Shown: in pieces, positions 6,240 through 13,758 of the stretch
Numbering within the stretch: position 1 is the stretch's first letter
How the letters are laid out: each line of letters starts with the position of its first letter
Assembly (NCBI GenBank): GCA_004551865.1
Contig: SFPR01000038.1
Location: 1 to 16,777 of the forward strand
Direction of reading: 5' to 3'
DNA length: 16,777 nucleotides
Source: Bacteroidales bacterium
GTDB lineage: Bacteria; Bacteroidota; Bacteroidia; Bacteroidales; P3
The notes under the pieces: generated by a model
Seen by the model: the letters and a program-made list of their open reading frames with translations, nothing else
Databases searched by the model: none
What the model was told of the DNA's origin: nothing
Made by a program: the position numbers and the translations under genes

Positions 6240-7679
6240 ATGGAACAAACTATCTTTTGGGTTTTTGCAGCCTACACTTTGTTGCTCTTTTGCATCACTT
6301 TCGTAACATCTCGAAAGGCTGATAGTAAGTCGTTTTTTGCCGGCAATAAAAAAAGTCCGTGGTTCGTCGTTGCATACGGGGCAATAGGGGCAAGTTTGAG
6401 CGGTGTTACTTTCATGTCTGTACCCGGCTGGGTGGAGCAGAGGCAGTTTACTTATATGCTGACGGTTCTGGGCTATCTGATTGGCTATGTCTTGATTGCA
6501 TTTGTGTTGCTGCCGTTGTATTATAAGCTCAACTTGATTTCGATTTATGAGTATTTGAAAAAACGCTTCGGCTCTGCAACTCACCGCACAGGGTCTTTCT
6601 TCTTCTTGCTCTCGCGAACCTTGGGTGCAAGTCTGAGAATGTTCATTGTGATATGGGTACTTTATGAGTTTGTGTTCTCTTATTGGGGAATTTCTTTTCC
6701 GCTCACGGTGTTCTTGTTCTTGATTTTGATTTTGCTATTCACCCTGCGAGGTGGCGTAAAGACGATTGTGTGGACAGATACTTTGCAAACAACTTGCATG
6801 ATTGCTGCCTTGGTAATCAGTTTCTTCTTGGTGGCAAAACAAATGGGCCTTTCGGGAATGGGAATGTTCAATCAGGTTGTGAAAAGCGACTACTTCACTT
6901 TCATAAACACCGACTTTTCGAGTCGGTTGTGCTGGTGGAAACAGATTTTGGGAGGTATGTTCATCACTATTGCAATGACCGGTCTCGACCAAGAGATGAT
7001 GCAGAAAAATCTAAGCTGCAAGGATTTGAAATCGGCACAGAAGAATATGCTTAGCTTTGCTTTCATTCTTCCTGCGGTGAACTTCTTGTTTTTGTGTTTG
7101 GGCAGTGCTTTGTATATCTTTGCAAAGAAAGAGGGTATAACGGCAAGCGGCGACGACCTCTTCCCTTATATCGCTCTCAACTCGCTCACTCCTTTTGCGG
7201 CAATCGTGTTCATTGTGGGGCTTATCTCGGCTTTGTTCCCTTCGTCGGACGGGGCTTTGACTTCTCTGACTACTTCGTTTTGCATAGACCAACTAAAAAT
7301 GGAAGAAAAGACCGAGTGGAGCAAAAAGAAAAAGACAAACATAAGGCATTTGGTTCACTTGTGCTTTGCTCTGCTCTTTGTGGTAATAATCATCTTCTAT
7401 TCGGAACATAGGGATAAACACTTGATTGATACTCTCTATCAGATTGCTTCCATAACTTACGGTCCTTTGCTCGGATTGTTTGCTTTCGGCATTCTGACCA
7501 AACGAAAGGTGAACGATAGGGCTGTGCCTTGGGTGTGCATTATCTCTCCCGTGATTTGCTTTATTCTCAACAACAATTCGCAGGCTTGGTTCAATTATAG
7601 TTTTGACTTCGAGTTGTTGGTGTTGAATGCTCTTTTGACTTGTTGCGGTTTGCTTGCAGTCAGTCGAAAAGCTGAATAA
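6240..7679 (+). CDS. Sodium:solute symporter (SSS family), substrate unknown
   Basis: This is a 479-residue inner-membrane transporter of the solute:sodium symporter (LeuT-fold) family, expected to use the Na+ gradient to import a small solute. About 13 hydrophobic segments are visible. Family landmarks are GAIGASLSGVTFMSVPGW (about 47-64), the LRGGVKTIVWTDTLQ loop (about 169-183), and the TM8 serine-rich sodium-site segment SALFPSSDGALTSLTTS (about 330-346). The ATG at 6240-6242 gives the usual N-terminus ending in a first TM. An upstream in-frame TTG at 6180 would add 20 unconserved residues. The gene is alone on the plus strand, divergent from recR and convergent with the FKBP gene, and ends 17 nt before a bidirectional terminator. 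Nothing nearby points to the substrate. Confidence 0.92.
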   Translation: MEQTIFWVFAAYTLLLFCITFVTSRKADSKSFFAGNKKSPWFVVAYGAIGASLSGVTFMSVPGWVEQRQFTYMLTVLGYLIGYVLIAFVLLPLYYKLNLISIYEYLKKRFGSATHRTGSFFFLLSRTLGASLRMFIVIWVLYEFVFSYWGISFPLTVFLFLILILLFTLRGGVKTIVWTDTLQTTCMIAALVISFFLVAKQMGLSGMGMFNQVVKSDYFTFINTDFSSRLCWWKQILGGMFITIAMTGLDQEMMQKNLSCKDLKSAQKNMLSFAFILPAVNFLFLCLGSALYIFAKKEGITASGDDLFPYIALNSLTPFAAIVFIVGLISALFPSSDGALTSLTTSFCIDQLKMEEKTEWSKKKKTNIRHLVHLCFALLFVVIIIFYSEHRDKHLIDTLYQIASITYGPLLGLFAFGILTKRKVNDRAVPWVCIISPVICFILNNNSQAWFNYSFDFELLVLNALLTCCGLLAVSRKAE

Positions 7680-7696
7680 TCAAACAAAATAAAAAC

Positions 7697-7743
7697 AACG
7701 AGAGTGTCCAAAGGCTTTGTTGCAAGCGGCGGACACTCTCGTT
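7697..7743. terminator. Bidirectional terminator between symporter and FKBP genes
   Basis: A perfect 13-bp stem (AACGAGAGTGTCC with GGACACTCTCGTT) flanks a 21-nt loop. The plus strand continues TTTTCG and the minus strand reads GTTTTTATTTTG beyond the stem, so both directions have a T-rich tail. It lies 17 nt after the symporter stop and about 31 nt after the FKBP stop, serving both convergent genes. Confidence 0.9.
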
Positions 7744-7774
7744 TTCGCTATGAGTATTTATTCTGCTTTTACGT

Positions 7775-8527
7775 TTACTTGGTTTGTGCAGGCAATACTT
7801 CCACCATTTCGACATGGAAGACAAGCAAGCTGCCGGCAGGTATCATTTCCGAAGGATAGTCTCCGTAACCAAGGTCGGGACTTACCCAAAGATCATAGAC
7901 TGCTCCTGCATTCATCATCGACAATCCTTCTTCCATTCCCTTGATAAGACCGTTCATTGCAAAGATTACAGGTTCGCCGCCTCTTTGGAATGTGTCTTCG
8001 ATTGGTTGGGAAATCTTTCCGTCTTTGCCAAGTACCGACAAACTATATTGAATGCGGACTCTGTCGTCTGCAGAAGTCGGCTTGACACCTTTGCCTTCCT
8101 TGATTACTTTGTACTGCAAGCCCGATGCGGTGGTCTTTACTCCGTCGGCGGTCTTGTTTGCTTCAAGGAACTTTTCGGCTGCCTGACGATATGGAACGGC
8201 ATCTTGTGCTGCCTTTGCCTGTTGCTTTTCCATGACCTTGGTTTGATACTTCTGCATCACTTCTTGCATTTGCTGCATACTCATCACTCCTGCCGTATCG
8301 GAGGCATAGCCTTGTTGGTAGGCTCTTATGAAGATTTCGGGATTTATCTCCAAGCCTTGCGACTTCATGCCCATACCTTCTGACAATCCAAGCACATAAG
8401 ACACAGAGTCTTCCAACGTTTTCAATTCTCCCAAATCAACTCTTTGAGTTTTTTGAGAACAAGCCCCAAATCCAACCGCTGCACAAAGAACAAGCGTGAG
8501 GCTCTTGAACAATGATATTCTTTTCAT
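7775..8527 (-). CDS. FKBP-type peptidyl-prolyl isomerase lipoprotein (Mip/FkpA-like)
   Basis: The 250-residue protein has a lipoprotein signal peptide (basic MKR, a hydrophobic stretch, then GFGAC with acylated Cys23), so it should be anchored in an envelope membrane. Residues about 35-110 resemble the N-terminal dimerisation region of Mip/FkpA proteins (LEDSVSYVLGLSEGMGMKSQ and a Gln/Lys-rich helix). Residues about 130-246 form an FKBP domain (TASGLQYKVIKEGKG, RIQYSLSVLGKDG, PAGSLLVFHVEMVEV). FKBPs isomerise X-Pro bonds and can act as chaperones for exported proteins. In LIKGMEEGL the usual active-site Trp (GW) is Met198, so catalysis may be weak. Residues after Cys23 (SQKTQR) lack an acidic surface-export signal, suggesting a periplasm-facing location. 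A TAATTTTG -7 element lies 26 nt before the start codon. Confidence 0.92.
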   Translation of the reverse strand: MKRISLFKSLTLVLCAAVGFGACSQKTQRVDLGELKTLEDSVSYVLGLSEGMGMKSQGLEINPEIFIRAYQQGYASDTAGVMSMQQMQEVMQKYQTKVMEKQQAKAAQDAVPYRQAAEKFLEANKTADGVKTTASGLQYKVIKEGKGVKPTSADDRVRIQYSLSVLGKDGKISQPIEDTFQRGGEPVIFAMNGLIKGMEEGLSMMNAGAVYDLWVSPDLGYGDYPSEMIPAGSLLVFHVEMVEVLPAQTK

Positions 8528-8553
8528 TTGTTATTTGTTTTATTTTCAGGCGG

Positions 8554-8561
8554 CAAAATTA
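8554..8561 (-). promoter_or_regulatory. -7 element of the FKBP lipoprotein gene
   Basis: The minus strand reads TAATTTTG, an exact TAnnTTTG match, 26 nt upstream of the ATG at 8527. No convincing TTTG sits 19-21 nt further upstream. Confidence 0.45.
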
Positions 8562-8666
8562 TAAAATAATCGGCAATCGGCATAGCTTTCGAGCAAAAAT
8601 ACTATGCACAAAAGCCTGCTGTCGATGAATAAAACGCTTTTTTTTGACAAAGGGTGCATTTTTTGC

Positions 8667-8697
8667 TTTGTACTAATATCATTTTGTTATATCTTTG
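8667..8697 (+). promoter_or_regulatory. Bacteroidetes-type promoter of the arginine decarboxylase gene
   Basis: TTTG (8667-8670), a 19-nt spacer, then TATCTTTG (8690-8697) fit the Bacteroidetes sigma-A consensus (TTTG, about 19-21 nt, TAnnTTTG). The predicted start site, about 8703-8706, gives a leader of about 70 nt before the ATG at 8774. Confidence 0.8.
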
Positions 8698-8713
8698 CAG
8701 CCCGAATAAAGCA

Positions 8714-8765
8714 CAATCCGAGCAAGTCGGATTGACAAAAGAAACACAAAGTAATTAAGTCGGAT
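8714..8765 (+). promoter_or_regulatory. Leader hairpin with a competing repeat upstream of speA
   Basis: In the predicted 5' leader CAATCCGA (8714-8721) pairs perfectly with TCGGATTG (8727-8734) around a GCAAG loop. The 3' arm sequence AAGTCGGAT (8724-8732) is repeated exactly at 8757-8765, just before the ATG at 8774. ATCCGA could therefore pair with either copy. No T-run follows, so it is not a terminator. A regulatory role is inference. Confidence 0.4.
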
Positions 8766-8773
8766 AAACAGAG

Positions 8774-10171
8774 ATGAAGAACAAGTACAACGATTTGATT
8801 GAGCAAACTTTTGAATTTCCGCAAGAAGAGTTTGCCGTGGAGGAAAACGAGCTTACTTTCCACGATATTCCTCTCATGGATATAATAAAGCAATATGGGA
8901 CTCCTCTAAAAATCACCTATCTGCCAAAAATAAGTTCCCAAATTCAAAAAGCTAAGCGATTGTTTAATGTTGCAATCGCAAAGACCGACTACAAGGGTTC
9001 GTACAATTATTGCTATTGTACTAAGAGTTCTCACTTCTCTTTTGTGTTGGACGAGGTGATAAAAAACGATGTTCACTTGGAGACTTCGTCGGCTTTCGAC
9101 ATAAACATTATAAACGAGTTGTTTGAACAGGGAAAGGTCGATAAAAGTCAATATATATTGTGTAATGGTTTCAAGAGACCTCAATATATCGAGAATATTG
9201 CCGAACTTGTTGCAAATGGTTTTAGTAATGTCATTCCGATAATTGATAACATTGAGGAGATTGACTTGTTGGACGAAAACGTCAAGACTGCTTGCAACGT
9301 CGGAATACGCATTGCCTCCGAAGAAGAACCGATGTTTGACTTCTACACCTCTCGATTGGGGATAAGATACAACTGCATCTTGGACTTCTACAAAAACAAA
9401 ATTGCTTCAAATCCAAAGTTCAAGCTCAAAATGTTGCACTTCTTCATCAACACGGGAATAAAAGACTCGGCTTACTATTGGAACGAGTTGCAAAAGTGTG
9501 TAAACGTATATTGCGAATTAAAGAAGATTTGCCCCGACTTGGATTCTTTGGACATTGGTGGTGGTTTCCCGATAAAGAACTCGCTCGGCTTTGAGTACGA
9601 TTATGACTATATGGCTGAAGAGATACTCGCTCAGATAAAAGATATATGTAACAAACAGGGCATAGAAGAGCCGAATATATTCACCGAATTTGGTTCGTTC
9701 ACCGTGGGTGAGGCCGGTTGTATTCTGTATAGCATAATAGACCAAAAGAGACAAAACGACCGTGAGCTGTGGTATATGATTGACTCTTCGTTCATCACTA
9801 CCCTGCCCGACACTTGGGGTATCGGACAACGCTTTATTCTCTTGCCGATAAACAAGTGGGACAATGAATATCAGAGAGTATTCCTCGGAGGTTTGACTTG
9901 CGATAGTCAGGACTACTATTCGGCTGAGACGCACTCCAATGCTGTTTTCCTTCCCAAGTATTCCAACAATGAGGAAGAGCCTCTCTACATTGGTTTCTTC
10001 CACACGGGAGCCTATCAAGAGAGCCTTGCCGGTTATGGAGGCATTCAGCACTGTCTGATACCTCAACCAAAGCACATAATCTTGGACAAGGACGAAAACG
10101 GAGAATGGTTCACCAAGTTGTTCGCCAAGGAACAAAGCCACAAATCAATGCTTAAAATCCTCGGCTACTAA
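8774..10171 (+). CDS. speA: Arginine decarboxylase, fold-III PLP enzyme (flavobacterial type)
   Basis: The 465-residue protein is an alanine-racemase-fold (fold III) decarboxylase that closely resembles the arginine decarboxylases of Flavobacteria. It would convert arginine to agmatine and CO2 for polyamine synthesis in the cytoplasm. Visible sites are the PLP lysine Lys84 (YCYCTKSS), HFFINTG (222-228), the glycine loop GGGFP (262-266), TEFGSFTVGEAG (about 304-315) and Cys376-Asp377 (LTCDSQDYY), the cross-subunit catalytic pair of the family, and TGAYQE near the C-terminus. It lacks the large insertions of the roughly 630-residue E. coli-type SpeA. It has its own promoter (8667-8697) and no agmatinase or other polyamine gene beside it. 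Lysine, diaminopimelate or carboxynorspermidine decarboxylase are alternatives, judged less likely because of the overall match. Confidence 0.85.
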   Translation: MKNKYNDLIEQTFEFPQEEFAVEENELTFHDIPLMDIIKQYGTPLKITYLPKISSQIQKAKRLFNVAIAKTDYKGSYNYCYCTKSSHFSFVLDEVIKNDVHLETSSAFDINIINELFEQGKVDKSQYILCNGFKRPQYIENIAELVANGFSNVIPIIDNIEEIDLLDENVKTACNVGIRIASEEEPMFDFYTSRLGIRYNCILDFYKNKIASNPKFKLKMLHFFINTGIKDSAYYWNELQKCVNVYCELKKICPDLDSLDIGGGFPIKNSLGFEYDYDYMAEEILAQIKDICNKQGIEEPNIFTEFGSFTVGEAGCILYSIIDQKRQNDRELWYMIDSSFITTLPDTWGIGQRFILLPINKWDNEYQRVFLGGLTCDSQDYYSAETHSNAVFLPKYSNNEEEPLYIGFFHTGAYQESLAGYGGIQHCLIPQPKHIILDKDENGEWFTKLFAKEQSHKSMLKILGY

Positions 10172-10626
10172 AATCGAGCTTTCAGCCTACCAAAACCAAG
10201 AGTCGGCTGACCAACTCCCCATTTCAGATTGACAGAACGAGAAGATAGAGTTACAAGATACTTACGTCCTGCAATATCTACTTGTCCACCTCTTCTACAT
10301 CAGTAATGACGTCAATGCCTAATTTCATAATTTCTTATGCAGTCTGAGCATCTTTTCATATCCTTGCTACGTCAATCAAGGATAGCGTTCCGGACTGTGT
10401 ATCAGGGGCGGCACTTTGCCGAGCATTGGTAGCCTTGTCCGACATTTCAGCCCACATGGTTACGGTATCCATATCATTTGGCTGTTTTTGTACTCTTTCT
10501 CAACAACCACAGCAATTCTATGGCATCATTAGCTCGGGACATCGCTTACACTCTGCCACTTAACTAAACTTTTGCGGACTTTCATTCCAAAGACATAGAG
10601 AAACAGAATATCTGTACTAATGTATA
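10172..10626. other. About 450 bp without an intact gene
   Basis: The stretch between speA and the ribosomal-operon terminator has no intact ORF of convincing quality. Its central and right part (10278-10585) reads on the minus strand as a decayed gene, described separately. The left part (10172-10277) shows only a weak TCAGCC/GGCTGA inverted repeat at 10182-10210. No tRNA, terminator or promoter is evident in it. Confidence 0.6.
10278..10585 (-). pseudogene. Decayed small gene of unknown function
   Basis: Reading from the ATG at 10583-10585 gives MKVRKSLVKWQSVSDVP. A +1 shift then continues as RANDAIELLWLLRKSTKTAK (10477-10536) to a TGA at 10474-10476. A second +1 shift gives NDMDTVTMWAEMSDKATNAR and on through QSAAPDTQSGTLSLIDVARI, followed in the same frame by a TGA (10356-10358), a TAA (10335-10337), EIMKLGIDVITDVEEVDK and a final TAG (10278-10280). 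The joined segments have protein-like composition and total about 103 codons. All three stop codons occur, so stop-codon reassignment does not explain it. I do not recognise the family. It may be the remnant of a mobile-element or phage gene, but nothing confirms this. Chance coding-like sequence remains possible. Confidence 0.4.
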
Positions 10627-10663
10627 AAAAAGAGGCGTCCAAGTTATTTGAACGCCTCTTTTT
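10627..10663. terminator. Terminator of the ribosomal-protein operon
   Basis: AAAAAGAGGCGT (10627-10638) pairs with ACGCCTCTTTTT (10652-10663) around a 13-nt loop. On the minus strand the GC-rich stem ends in a run of T, 19 nt after the rplQ stop codon. Symmetric A/T flanks also allow termination of rightward transcripts from speA. Confidence 0.9.
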
Positions 10664-10682
10664 CAATTCTGTTGGTAGAAAC

Positions 10683-11186
10683 TTATTCTGCTTTCTCCTC
10701 TGCAACAGGTGCTTCAACCTCTGCTGCGGCAGGCTCAGTTGCAGCTGCTTCGGGTGCTGCTGCTTTCTTCTTGCCTCCTCTACGAGTGGTCTTTGCTTTC
10801 TTTGCAGTGGTGTCTTTCAACATTGCTTCGTTGTAGTCCACCAACTCCATCATTACCATTTCTGCTCCGTCGCCCAAACGTCTGCCAAGTTTCAATATTC
10901 TTGTGTAGCCGCCGTTACGATTTGCCACCTTGGTTGCCACTTCGCCAAATAGTTCCTTGACAGCTTCTTTGTTTTGCAAATAGCTGAAAACGATACGTCT
11001 TTGGTGTGTTGAATCTGCCTTGGTTTTTGTTATCAATGGTTCCACATAGCCTCTTAGTGCTTTTGCTTTGGCCATTGTGGTGGTTATTCTTTTGTGTATT
11101 ATCAATGAAGACGCCATATTCGATAGCATGGCTACCCTGTGAGCGTGTGTTCTTGATAGTTTATTTACTTTACAACCGTGTCTCAT
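10683..11186 (-). CDS. rplQ: 50S ribosomal protein L17
   Basis: The 167-residue protein starts with the L17 signature MRHGCKVNKLSRTHAHRVAM and NMASSLIIHKRITTTMAKAKALR, and retains NGGYTRILKLGRRLGDGAEM. L17 binds 23S rRNA near the peptide exit tunnel in the large subunit. Compared with about 127 residues in E. coli, it has a C-terminal tail of roughly 40 residues rich in Lys, then Ala, Glu and Pro, a low-complexity extension that is usual in Bacteroidetes. The start lies 6 nt after the rpoA stop; a terminator follows, so this is the last gene of the operon. Confidence 0.98.
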   Translation of the reverse strand: MRHGCKVNKLSRTHAHRVAMLSNMASSLIIHKRITTTMAKAKALRGYVEPLITKTKADSTHQRRIVFSYLQNKEAVKELFGEVATKVANRNGGYTRILKLGRRLGDGAEMVMMELVDYNEAMLKDTTAKKAKTTRRGGKKKAAAPEAAATEPAAAEVEAPVAEEKAE

Positions 11187-11192
11187 CTCTCG

Positions 11193-12185
11193 TTACTCTT
11201 TTTCTAATTTATACTTTGAAACATTCATACCAAATTCCAAATTCTTAGACTTGACCAAATTTTCCAACTCTGTGAGGGATTTCCTTCCAAAGTTGCGGAA
11301 CTTCAACAAATCTTGCTTGTTGAACGCTACCAAATCGCCCAAAGTCTCTACTTCTGCACTCTTCAAGCAGTTGAGAGCTCTGACTGACAAATCCAAATCC
11401 AATAACTTGGTCTTTAAGAGCTGTCTGATGTGCAATGTGGCTTCGTCAAACTCTTCTGTCGGAGTTTTTGAGTCTGTCTTTATTGAAATTTTCTCATCTG
11501 AGAACAATAAGAAGTGCTGTATCAATATTGATGCTGCTTCTTTCAAAGCGTCTTTTGGTGTGATAGAACCATCGGTGGTAACTTCTATTGTCAGCTTTTC
11601 ATAGTCAATTCTGTGTTCTACACGATAGTTATCTACAGTGTAGTTCACATTCTTGATTGGTGTGAAAATGGAGTCTATCGCTATGGTTCCTATTGCATCA
11701 TCTGCTTTCTTGTTCTCCTCAGCAGGCACATATCCTCTACCCTTTTCTATGGTTATCTCCATCGAAAGACAAACCGAAGGCTCCATGTGGCAAATCTCAA
11801 CTTCTGTGTTCAATATCTGAAATCCGCTCAAATATTGGTTGATGTCTCCTGCCTTGAAAACATTCTTGCCTTCTATCTTGAAACTTACGGTCTCTCTATC
11901 CTCTGTCTCTATTTGTCGCTTGAAACGAAGCTGTTTTAGATTTAGGATTATCTCTGTCATGTCTTCGATAACCCCTGGGATAGTATCAAATTCGTGGTTT
12001 ACACCATCAATCTTTATGGAGGTTATTGCAAATCCTTCCAAAGATGACACCAAGATTCTTCTCAGTGCATTTCCTATTGTTACTCCGTAACGAGGTTCAA
12101 GGGGACGAAACTCAAACGTTCCTTTGAAGTCGTCCGACTCTATCATGATAACCTTGTCAGGTTGTTGAAAAGCTAATATGGCCAT
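11193..12185 (-). CDS. rpoA: DNA-directed RNA polymerase subunit alpha
   Basis: The alpha subunit dimerises to nucleate RNA polymerase assembly and contacts promoters and activators through its C-terminal domain. The 330 residues match the family length. The N-terminal assembly domain contains YGVTIGNALRRILVSSLEG (33-51). The linker is around 235-250. The C-terminal domain holds LDLSVRALNCLKSAEV, in which Arg269 and Asn272 correspond to the E. coli UP-element contacts Arg265 and Asn268, and NFGRKSLTELE. It begins 20 nt after rpsD and ends 6 nt before rplQ. Confidence 0.99.
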   Translation of the reverse strand: MAILAFQQPDKVIMIESDDFKGTFEFRPLEPRYGVTIGNALRRILVSSLEGFAITSIKIDGVNHEFDTIPGVIEDMTEIILNLKQLRFKRQIETEDRETVSFKIEGKNVFKAGDINQYLSGFQILNTEVEICHMEPSVCLSMEITIEKGRGYVPAEENKKADDAIGTIAIDSIFTPIKNVNYTVDNYRVEHRIDYEKLTIEVTTDGSITPKDALKEAASILIQHFLLFSDEKISIKTDSKTPTEEFDEATLHIRQLLKTKLLDLDLSVRALNCLKSAEVETLGDLVAFNKQDLLKFRNFGRKSLTELENLVKSKNLEFGMNVSKYKLEKE

Positions 12186-12205
12186 TTACTTACTTTTATT
12201 TAATC

Positions 12206-12808
12206 TTACTTAGAATACAACTCAACTATCAACTGCTCTCTTATGTTCTCCGGAATGTCGGCTCTTTCAGGGTAGTTCATAAACTTGCCTTCCATCTTAT
12301 CTGCGTCCCAGTCCAACCAAGAGTAATTTGTTCTCGATGATAGCGAGTCCTCAACAACTTCCAACGATTTGGAACGCTCTCTCACTCCGACAACATCTCC
12401 TGCTCTCAACAAATATGATGGTATGTTTACCACTTTTCCGTTCACCGTTATGTGTTTGTGGGATACAAGTTGTCTTGCTTGATTTCTTGTACGAGCAATG
12501 CCCAATCTGTAAACTACGTTATCAAGTCTCGACTCGATGAGTTGTAACAAAACTTCACCTGTAATACCTCCCTTTCGAGATGCTTTCTCAAACAAGTTGC
12601 GGAACTGTCTCTCCAAAATACCGTATGTGTATTTTGCTTTTTGCTTCTCCATCAACTGCATTCCATACTCAGATTGTTTTGGACGTCTCTTGTTGAAACC
12701 ATGTTGTCCGGGAGGATAATTTCTCTTCTCAAACGCTCTGTCTGCTCCGTAAATAGGTTCTCTAAACTTTCTCGCTATCTTACTTTTAGGACCAATATAT
12801 CTTGCCAT
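12206..12808 (-). CDS. rpsD: 30S ribosomal protein S4
   Basis: S4 is a primary 16S rRNA-binding protein that starts assembly of the 30S body. The 200-residue sequence opens with MARYIGPKSKIARKFREPIY and PPGQHGFNKRRPKQSEYGMQ, and has the S4 RNA-binding domain at about residues 90-155 (ESRLDNVVYRLGIARTRNQA, VSHKHITVNGKVVNIPSYLL). The N-terminal zinc-binding cysteines found in some bacteria are absent, so this is the cysteine-free form. In E. coli S4 represses its own operon; no comparable leader structure is evident in the 34-nt gap upstream. Confidence 0.99.
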   Translation of the reverse strand: MARYIGPKSKIARKFREPIYGADRAFEKRNYPPGQHGFNKRRPKQSEYGMQLMEKQKAKYTYGILERQFRNLFEKASRKGGITGEVLLQLIESRLDNVVYRLGIARTRNQARQLVSHKHITVNGKVVNIPSYLLRAGDVVGVRERSKSLEVVEDSLSSRTNYSWLDWDADKMEGKFMNYPERADIPENIREQLIVELYSK

Positions 12809-12842
12809 AGTTTAATCTTTTTTGTCTTAAAAAAATACCTTG

Positions 12843-13232
12843 TTATACTCTTCTTCTCTTTGGAGGACGACATCCGTTGTGAGGAAGTGGCGTAACATCT
12901 GTTATCTCCAACACTTCTATTCCTGAGGCGTTTATTGCTCTGATTGCAGACTCACGTCCTGCTCCGGGTCCTTTCACAAATACTTTTACTTTTCTCAAGC
13001 CATAGTCAAACGCTGCCTTGGAACAATCCTCAGCTGCCATTTGTGATGCATACGGGGTGTTCTTCTTAGAACCTCTGAATCCCATTTTTCCCGCAGATGA
13101 CCAAGCTATAACTTGACCTGCGTTGTTTGTCAACGAAATAATACAATTGTTGAACGATGCAAAGATGAATGCTTTTCCTACCGGTTCAACCTTAACTACT
13201 CTCTTCTTCGTTGGTTTAGAACTTTTTGCCAT
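12843..13232 (-). CDS. rpsK: 30S ribosomal protein S11
   Basis: S11 forms part of the 30S platform beside the E-site mRNA. The 129 residues equal the usual length. Diagnostic segments are FIFASFNNCIISLTNNAGQV, SSAGKMGFRGSKKNTPYASQ, VKVFVKGPGAGRESAIRAIN and the C-terminal DVTPLPHNGCRPPKRRRV. It is flanked by rpsM (91-nt gap upstream) and rpsD (34-nt gap downstream). Confidence 0.99.
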   Translation of the reverse strand: MAKSSKPTKKRVVKVEPVGKAFIFASFNNCIISLTNNAGQVIAWSSAGKMGFRGSKKNTPYASQMAAEDCSKAAFDYGLRKVKVFVKGPGAGRESAIRAINASGIEVLEITDVTPLPHNGCRPPKRRRV

Positions 13233-13323
13233 ATTGTTCTTGCAATATTTATTGATTACTACTTATGAATGCTCCAAATTTCAAAATAATATAGTCCGCA
13301 CTCATGTTAAACTTAAAAACTTA

Positions 13324-13701
13324 CTACTTAGTTACTTTCTTCTTATTTGCAACTGTTTTCTTCTTACCTTTACGTGTACGAGCGTTGTTCTTTGTGCTTT
13401 GTCCGCGTAGTGGTAATCCATTTCTATGACGAATACCTCTGTAACAGCCTATATCCATCAATCTCTTGATGTTCATCTGTACCTCTGAACGCAATGCTCC
13501 TTCCACCTTGTACTCTTCTCCTATGATGGTACGGATTGCATTCTGTTCGTCATCACTCCATTCGCTTACCCTCTTGTTCTCATCGATACCGGCCTTTGCC
13601 AATATTTGCGATGCCAAACTTTTACCTATTCCGTAAATGTAGGTCAATCCGATGACACCTCTTTTGTTCTTTGGTAAGTCAATACCTGCAATTCTTGCCA
13701 T
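13324..13701 (-). CDS. rpsM: 30S ribosomal protein S13
   Basis: S13 lies in the 30S head and contacts P-site tRNA and L5 of the large subunit. The 125-residue protein shows MARIAGIDLPKNKRGVIGLT, the helix-two-turn-helix region TYIYGIGKSLASQILAKAGI, and the basic tail CYRGIRHRNGLPLRGQSTK followed by NNARTRKGKKK. The 91-nt spacer to rpsK is the widest in this operon; I see no exact TAnnTTTG element or terminator in it. Confidence 0.99.
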   Translation of the reverse strand: MARIAGIDLPKNKRGVIGLTYIYGIGKSLASQILAKAGIDENKRVSEWSDDEQNAIRTIIGEEYKVEGALRSEVQMNIKRLMDIGCYRGIRHRNGLPLRGQSTKNNARTRKGKKKTVANKKKVTK

Positions 13702-13758
13702 AAATTCTTTCTGTTATTAAATTACTTAATTAACCTTGTCTCTGTCTTTACAAAAAAA

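Noticed and set aside
7784..8383. 199-codon plus-strand ORF opposite the FKBP gene
   Set aside because: It is antisense to a clear lipoprotein gene; the Cys/His-rich composition is an artefact of the opposite frame.
9518..10141. 207-codon minus-strand ORF opposite speA
   Set aside because: It is antisense to a conserved decarboxylase and its sequence mirrors the constraints of the real gene.
10182..10210. TCAGCC/GGCTGA inverted repeat after speA as a terminator
   Set aside because: The stem is only 6 bp with a 17-nt loop and no T-run; the terminator at 10627-10663 can serve speA instead.
13233..13323. Internal promoter in the 91-nt rpsM-rpsK gap
   Set aside because: TATTATTTTG resembles a -7 element but does not fit TAnnTTTG, and no TTTG sits at -33.
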